Shown in pieces: positions 6,583-6,634 of a stretch of 6,634 nucleotides of DNA. Under the pieces are notes generated by a model, which did not search any database, had not been told where the DNA came from, and worked only from the letters and a program-made list of their open reading frames with translations. The stretch is from Oscillospiraceae bacterium (GTDB taxonomy: Bacteria; Bacillota; Clostridia; Oscillospirales; UBA929), in assembly GCA_031271525.1 (NCBI GenBank), contig JAISVO010000005.1:1-6634 (forward strand), written 5' to 3'. The number at the start of each line of letters is the position of its first letter. Within the stretch, counting starts at the first letter, position 1. Made by a program: the position numbers and the translations under genes.

Positions 6583-6634
6583 GCCGCGACGTAAACAACC
6601 ACATCCATACGACATATTCCTTCTCGCCGTACAC
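6579..6634 (+). CDS. PHP-domain protein, N-terminus only (3' truncated by window)
   Basis: The ATG at 6579 overlaps the SDR stop as ATGA. The 18 visible codons read MSRDVNNHIHTTYSFSPY. HIH (residues 8-10) followed by TTYSFSP is the first metal-binding motif of PHP (polymerase and histidinol phosphatase) domains, which are metal-dependent phosphoesterases. The gap-free coupling suggests it belongs to the same pathway, perhaps dephosphorylating or hydrolysing an intermediate. That is inference from position, since the rest of the protein is outside the window. Confidence 0.7.
   Translation, partial: MSRDVNNHIHTTYSFSPY

Noticed and set aside
1..6634. Mobile elements, CRISPR arrays, tRNA or rRNA genes, terminators
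   Set aside because: Apart from the short E2 linker region the window is continuously coding in one direction. I saw no direct-repeat arrays, transposase motifs, structural RNA signatures or intergenic gaps that could hold them.

Overview
The window is a slice through the middle of one tightly packed plus-strand operon in GC-rich DNA (roughly 60% GC by eye). No promoter or terminator is visible, and both end genes run off the edges. Protein styles resemble anaerobic Firmicutes/Clostridia, and an AAAGGAGG ribosome binding site sits in front of the E1 gene. A high-GC member of the Clostridia, such as an Oscillospiraceae-type gut or sediment anaerobe, is my best guess. This is inference, not a taxonomic assignment.

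Layout. Positions 1-873 hold the 3' part of a dihydrolipoamide acyltransferase (E2): the peripheral subunit-binding domain in one frame, then an apparent +1 frameshift, then the complete catalytic domain. Positions 878-2140 encode a short dihydrolipoamide dehydrogenase (E3). Positions 2133-4574 encode an 813-residue thiamine-diphosphate E1 with alpha and beta halves fused. Together these make a complete 2-oxo acid dehydrogenase complex, apart from the E2 lipoyl domain, which lies upstream of the window. Positions 4571-5821 encode a zinc-dependent medium-chain dehydrogenase resembling L-sorbose-1-phosphate reductase (SorE). Positions 5818-6582 encode a short-chain dehydrogenase resembling sorbitol-6-phosphate 2-dehydrogenase (SrlD/SorD). 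At 6579 a PHP-domain protein begins and is cut by the window end.

How they may work together. SorE plus SorD-type enzymes classically turn L-sorbose 1-phosphate into D-glucitol 6-phosphate and then D-fructose 6-phosphate. Here they are translationally coupled to a 2-oxo acid dehydrogenase complex: E1/sorE, sorE/SDR and SDR/PHP all overlap as ATGA, and E3/E1 overlap by 8 bases. That suggests one pathway in which a polyol or ketose-derived compound is oxidised, cleaved, and its 2-oxo acid product converted to an acyl-CoA. The substrate of the E1 cannot be read from the sequence.

The main oddities are the E2 frameshift, an E3 that lacks about 25-30 residues of its NAD domain, an SDR that lacks about 20 residues after beta-strand 2, and the pairing of a dehydrogenase complex with sugar-phosphate redox enzymes.
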